Shown here: piece by piece, positions 60,233 through 64,000 of the stretch
How positions within the stretch are numbered: position 1 is the first letter of the stretch
Layout of the letters: the number at the start of each line of letters is the position of its first letter
Source of the DNA: Spirosoma luteum DSM 19990
Lineage (GTDB): Bacteria; Bacteroidota; Bacteroidia; Cytophagales; Spirosomataceae
DNA: 64,000 bases
Reading direction: 5' to 3'
Assembly (NCBI RefSeq): GCF_000374065.1
Contig: NZ_KB893265.1
Location: 170-64,169 of the forward strand
The notes under the pieces: model-generated
What the model was told of the DNA's origin: nothing
What the model saw: only the letters and a program-made list of their open reading frames with translations
The model's database searches: none
Position numbers and translations under genes: made by a program

Positions 60233-62026
60233 ATGAATCGACTTCTCCTGCATCTTCTTAATGCGTTCTTGCTTACCAACGTATATGCCCAACCGAGCGT
60301 CGGCCCGGCGAGCGTCGGCCCGGCAAGCGTCGGTCCTGCCCTGAAGTTTTCTGTCTCTTTTCCCGCATCGCAGAGTAAAGAGCCGCTGGATGGCCGGGTG
60401 TTGCTTATCCTGGCCAAAACCGACAAAACAGAACCCCGGCAGCAGGTGAGCGACGCGGTGGAAACGGCTCAGGTGTTTGGGCTGGATGTAAACGCACTAA
60501 AACCCGGTCAGGCGGCTGTGGTGGACGCTGCAATGCGCGGCCCGAGCGAGTATGGCTACCCAAAAGAGGGCCTGCGCGACATTGCCCCCGGTGAGTATTA
60601 CGTACAGGCCGTTCTCCACAAATACGAAACATGTCAGGTCAAAAACGGTCCCAACGGAACCCGGCGCACCGTAAAATTGCCGATGGATAGGGGAGAGGGG
60701 CAAAACTGGCGCACGGCTCCCGGCAACCTGTACAGCAAACCACAGAAAATTTCGCTGAAAGCGGGCGATAAGCAGTCGGTTGCGGTGGTTTTAGACCAGG
60801 CGAATCCGGCAATCCCGGCCCCGAAAGACACGAAGTTTATCAAGCACGTAAAAATTCAGAGCCAGAAATTGACCGAGTTCTGGGGCAGGCCGATGTTTAT
60901 TGGGGCCAACGTGCTTATTCCGGCCGGGTTTGCTGAACACCCCGAAGCCAAATACCCACTCGCGATTTTTCACGGCCACTTCCCCGCCGATTTCTCGGGT
61001 TTTAGCGAGACACCCCCGCCTGCCAACATGGATACGACTGATTACATTGCTCGGTTCAACCTGTGCGGCTATAAAAAAATCGTGGCGCAGGAAGCGTATG
61101 ATTTCTATCAGAAATGGACTAGCAAAGACTTTCCCCGGATGCTGATTGTGGAAATTCAGCACGCTAACCCGTACTACGACGATTCCTACGCCGTGAATTC
61201 CGAAAACATCGGACCCTACGGCGATGCCATCATGTACGAACTCCTGCCCGAAATTGAAAAGCAGTTTAGGGGTATCGGGTAGGGGTGGGCGCGGTTCACG
61301 TACGGCGGCAGCACGGGTGGCTGGGAGGCCCTGGCCGCGCAGGTATTCTACCCCGACGAGTTTAACGGCTGCTTTGCCGCCTGCCCTGACCCCATCGCGT
61401 TTGATGCCTACACCGTGTTTAATCTCTACAAAGACAAAAACGCTTACTACGAAGAAGGCCCGTTCCGGCAGACACCCCGCCCCGCTCACCGCAACAATCT
61501 GGGGCAGATTCAGTCGACACTCGAACAAACCAACCATCGCGAACTGGCCCTCGGTACGCACTCCCGCTCCGGCGACCAGTTCGACATCTGGGAAGCGGTC
61601 TACTCGCCCGCCGGACCGGATGGGTACCCCAAACGCATCTGGGACAAAAAGACCGGCGTCATTGACAAATCCGTGGCTGACTACTGGCGCGAACACTTCG
61701 ATCTGATGCACATCCTGAAACGCGACTGGAAAACCCTGGGGCCCAAAGTAACCGGCAAAATCCATATCTACTGTGGCGACATGGACAACTACTACCTCAA
61801 CAATGCGGTGTACCTGATGGAGGATTTTCTGAAAAATGTCAAGAATCCGGTTGCCAACAGCGAGGTAGCCTACGGCGACCGTTTTGAGCACTGCTGGAAC
61901 GGCGATCCCAACGTACCTAACTACATCAGCCGACTGCGCTACAATACGATGTACATCGACAAAATGCTGAAACGCATGGACGAGAGCCACCCGGCGGGGG
62001 CCGATTTGACGAGCTGGAAGTACTGA
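60233..62026 (+). pseudogene. secreted esterase-like gene interrupted by an in-frame TAG
   Basis: Reading in one frame from ATG 60233 (signal peptide MNRLLLHLLNAFLLTNVYAQ) the protein runs to a TAG at 61280-61282 and then continues without frameshift to 62026 as one alpha/beta-hydrolase-like enzyme of about 597 codons. The nucleophile-like motif YGGSTGGWEAL comes right after the stop, so the shorter product (350 residues) lacks the active site. Codon quality is similar on both sides. One base change (for example GAG or CAG to TAG) explains it. A 15-bp triple repeat (60296-60340) codes for VGPAS units near the start. Either a recent pseudogene, readthrough, or a sequencing error. Confidence 0.8.
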
Positions 62027-62153
62027 AAAGACAGGTCGGCAGTCTGTTGAACCTCACTCCCGGGATTGGTGTTCTGACAAAAACAGCCCGTACTTACCGT
62101 ACTGTCGGCTAATTAATTATAACACGGTCAGGGGATGGAGGAGAAGCCCACTG

Positions 62154-62534
62154 GTGCCCGATTTAGTGACTATTCGCATGAAACTACCGCAAACCCTGAA
62201 CGGGAACCGCGTACTAAAACGGCTGGATTTCGAGCTGTTACAGACTAAATACAAGACCCACCGCCGGTTACAGGTGTTTGCCAACAAGGGTACAGTCTGT
62301 GTGCGTTGTGGCGTTGAAGGAGTCCATCTGCTGTCGTCGGTCAATCCGAGTGGCGGCCATCACGTTGACCTGTACACGGCCAATTTCGTGCTGATGACCG
62401 TTGACCACATCCTGCCCAAATCCAGGGGGGGAGCCAATGAACTGGCCAACTACCAGCCCATGTGCCAGCACTGCAACGGCCGCAAAGGCAATACGCTGGA
62501 GACCATTGCCAGTAAACAGGACGACCGTCCCTGA
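62154..62534 (+). CDS. HNH endonuclease
   Basis: A 126-residue HNH-type nuclease with a zinc-binding pair CVRCG near 45-49, the catalytic VDHILPKSRGG near 83-93 and MCQHCNGRKGN near 103-113. The start is GTG 62154, preceded at a good distance by GGAGGAG; ATG 62178 is an alternative eight residues shorter. Stand-alone HNH proteins of this kind are common; the role may be restriction, repair or mobile DNA. Confidence 0.86.
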   Translation: MPDLVTIRMKLPQTLNGNRVLKRLDFELLQTKYKTHRRLQVFANKGTVCVRCGVEGVHLLSSVNPSGGHHVDLYTANFVLMTVDHILPKSRGGANELANYQPMCQHCNGRKGNTLETIASKQDDRP

Positions 62535-62584
62535 TACCGGACCAAGTCAACTACCACTGGTCATGTATAAACCTGCGCGGTAGT

Positions 62585-63469
62585 CTACTTTCCATACACT
62601 TCGCCCCGGGCGGCTTTCAGGGTGTTCTGCATCAGCGAGCAGATGGTCATCAGGCCCACACCGCCGGGAACGGGGGTGATGAAACTGGTTTTGGGGGCTA
62701 CTTCATCAAATTTTACGTCGCCTTTGAGGGCGAAGCCACTTTTTTTGCTGGCATCAGGCACCCGCTCCAGCCCGACATCAATCACTACGGCCCCATCCTT
62801 TACCATGTCGGCAGTAACGAATTCGGGCTTACCGAGGGCGGCTACCAGGATATCGGCCGACCGGCAAATTTCGGCCAGGTTCCGGGTACGGCTGTGGGTG
62901 AGGGTAACGGTACAGTTGCCGGGGTAAGTGTTACGCTGCATCAGAATGGACATTGGCAACCCTACAATCTGGCTCCTGCCCACCACCACGCAGTGTTTGC
63001 CGGCTGTTTTGATGTCATACCGTTTTATCATTTCCAGCACGCCCTGTGGCGTAGCCGAAACGTAAGCGGGTAGCCCTTTGGCCATGCGACCAATGTTTAT
63101 GGGGTGAAAACCATCCACATCTTTGGCGGGGTCGATGGTTTCCATGATGCGGTCGGGGTTGATGTGAGCGGGGAGGGGGAGCTGCACAATTAACCCGTCC
63201 ATATCCGGGTTTTCGTTTACCGCCCGCACGTTGTCCAGCAGTTCTTCTTCCGAGACGGAGGGGTCCAGCCGGATGAGGGTGGAGTGCATGCCTACCTCTT
63301 CGCAGTTTTTCATTTTGGACGCTACGTAGGTTTCCGAAGCGCCATTGCTGCCTACCAGAATAGCCACAAGATGTGGGATTTTGCCGCCCTGTTCGCGAAT
63401 TTGGGCGACTTCAGCCGCTATTTCCTGTTTTATTTGTGCCGAAAGAAATTTACCGTCAAGGAGTTGCAT
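62585..63469 (-). CDS. folD: methylenetetrahydrofolate dehydrogenase / methenyltetrahydrofolate cyclohydrolase
   Basis: Bifunctional cytosolic folate enzyme, 294 residues. Catalytic-lysine region [11 protein letters not shown] near 49-59, VQLPLPAHI, the NAD(P) loop [14 protein letters not shown] and the C-terminal [16 protein letters not shown] are all present. Standard length. It follows the DUF4385 gene on the same strand with about 106 bases between. Confidence 0.97.
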   Translation of the reverse strand: MQLLDGKFLSAQIKQEIAAEVAQIREQGGKIPHLVAILVGSNGASETYVASKMKNCEEVGMHSTLIRLDPSVSEEELLDNVRAVNENPDMDGLIVQLPLPAHINPDRIMETIDPAKDVDGFHPINIGRMAKGLPAYVSATPQGVLEMIKRYDIKTAGKHCVVVGRSQIVGLPMSILMQRNTYPGNCTVTLTHSRTRNLAEICRSADILVAALGKPEFVTADMVKDGAVVIDVGLERVPDASKKSGFALKGDVKFDEVAPKTSFITPVPGGVGLMTICSLMQNTLKAARGEVYGK

Positions 63470-63575
63470 GTCTTTTGTGTACTTGGAGAAATCCTTGCGG
63501 CTGATTTTTCAACCGCAACCTATACAGAGGAAACCGCAACGGCGGCCCGGCGCAAAGTTCGCAAAGATTGTAGAA

Positions 63576-64000
63576 CTAGCCGTACTTTTCCTGCCACTCC
63601 TTTCGTAGTTTTTTGTAGTCCGCATCTTCCCGGGCTTCCAGGTATTTACCGTAGAATATGCGGGCCGATTCGGCTTTTACGGGGTCTTCTTCACGGGGAA
63701 GCTGATCGCGGCCATGGGCGCCCGACCGGCCTTTCTGATCGTTGGGAACGGGACCGTCGTATTTCTGGCCGGTTTTATGATTCGCGTACCGCCGTGCCCG
63801 GGTGTAGCCCATCTGCAGAAACTTCCGGGCCATGTCCATGCCGATGAAGTCATGACTGGCTTTATAATCCAGGAACAACCGGTAAATTTTTTCAGACGAT
63901 TCGCGGGCTATATCGGGCGTTTTAAATCGCCAGTAGGGGAGAATTTCGTCCTTATAGGGCTGTACTAACAACACGCCCTGCTCCCCCTTGCCAACCCGGT
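63576..64000 (-). CDS. DUF4385 family protein, start outside the window
   Basis: The frame continues to the window edge without a start: RVGKGEQGVLLVQPYKDEILPYWRFKTPDIARES, which matches DUF4385 proteins, then GMDMARKFLQMGYTRARRYANHKTG. The GTG at 63974 is internal. DUF4385 function is unknown; the end of the gene is intact (KEWQEKYG). Confidence 0.85.
   Translation of the reverse strand, partial: RVGKGEQGVLLVQPYKDEILPYWRFKTPDIARESSEKIYRLFLDYKASHDFIGMDMARKFLQMGYTRARRYANHKTGQKYDGPVPNDQKGRSGAHGRDQLPREEDPVKAESARIFYGKYLEAREDADYKKLRKEWQEKYG

Noticed and set aside
60791-61990. 399-codon open frame on the minus strand
   Set aside because: Lies wholly antisense to the esterase-like gene, rich in Val/Phe/Gly with no domain; a codon-usage shadow. 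The plus strand has clear enzyme motifs.

Overview
The window looks like a piece of chromosome from a Bacteroidota bacterium of the order Cytophagales, most like Spirosoma or a close relative. Three things point there. Many genes are preceded by the Bacteroidota -7 promoter box TANNTTTG (for example TACCTTTG at 30703, 32512 and 21760; TATCTTTG at 13778 and 46470). The protein families are typical of the group: a CcmB-to-CcmF block with a CxxxY-type CcmE, DUF3822 next to coaD, PD40 lipoproteins, and paired SusRes-free esterases. Base composition is close to balanced, slightly GC-rich. The species call is inference. No rRNA, tRNA or CRISPR array was seen.

Region by region. 1-430: right end of an IS200/IS605 element with the 3' part of its Y1 transposase. 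467-8256 (minus strand): cytochrome c maturation block ccmB-ccmC-ccmD-ccmE-[antitoxin-toxin]-ccmF, then a small membrane protein, a CNNM/CorC-like membrane protein and pyrE; the toxin-antitoxin pair sits inside the ccm operon with three successive ATGA overlaps. 8334-11808 (plus): TSUP exporter, then feoA-feoB for ferrous iron. 11888-16754: small membrane ORF, NAD(P)HX repair enzyme, rplS, dapF, bestrophin, rhodanese, lipoprotein. 16902-28206: htpG, DUF4126, RecD-like helicase, CBS protein, two NUDIX hydrolases, DUF3822-coaD, a second CNNM/CorC-like protein, an MsbA-like ABC exporter. 28362-32205: DUF2264 protein, RES-Xre toxin-antitoxin pair, fumC. 32535-37108: marR-tolC-emrA-emrB drug efflux operon with palindromic operators on its promoter.

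37258-46412: a catabolic-looking locus. A Nudix-fold regulator with a broken Nudix box faces two tandem secreted esterases and two type-B carboxylesterases, a CitMHS-type organic-acid transporter and an AtuA-like pair split into two overlapping genes. The genes suggest uptake and breakdown of an ester-containing compound. 46497-48322: Mrr-type restriction endonuclease followed by a divergent FtsZ-fold protein that has lost the GTP-binding loop but kept the T7-like loop. 48440-51899: PD40 lipoprotein, NmrA-like reductase, DUF819 membrane protein.

52086-57975 (minus): a compact four-gene operon encoding an ECF sigma factor, a membrane TPR/anti-sigma-like protein, a subtilisin-family protease and a TPR-CHAT caspase-like protein. 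It resembles a regulated proteolytic signalling or cell-death module and, with the Mrr/FtsZ-like pair, is the best candidate for an undescribed system here. 58321-62026: secreted proteins and an esterase-like gene broken by an in-frame TAG. 62154-64000: HNH endonuclease, folD and the start-truncated DUF4385 gene.

A recurring non-coding theme is long inverted repeats placed directly in front of start codons between co-oriented genes (2448, 7480, 19453, 35470, 23262, 30719). Several share a TGACGC word near the hairpin tip and AT-rich words such as AACCATAAAC in the arms.
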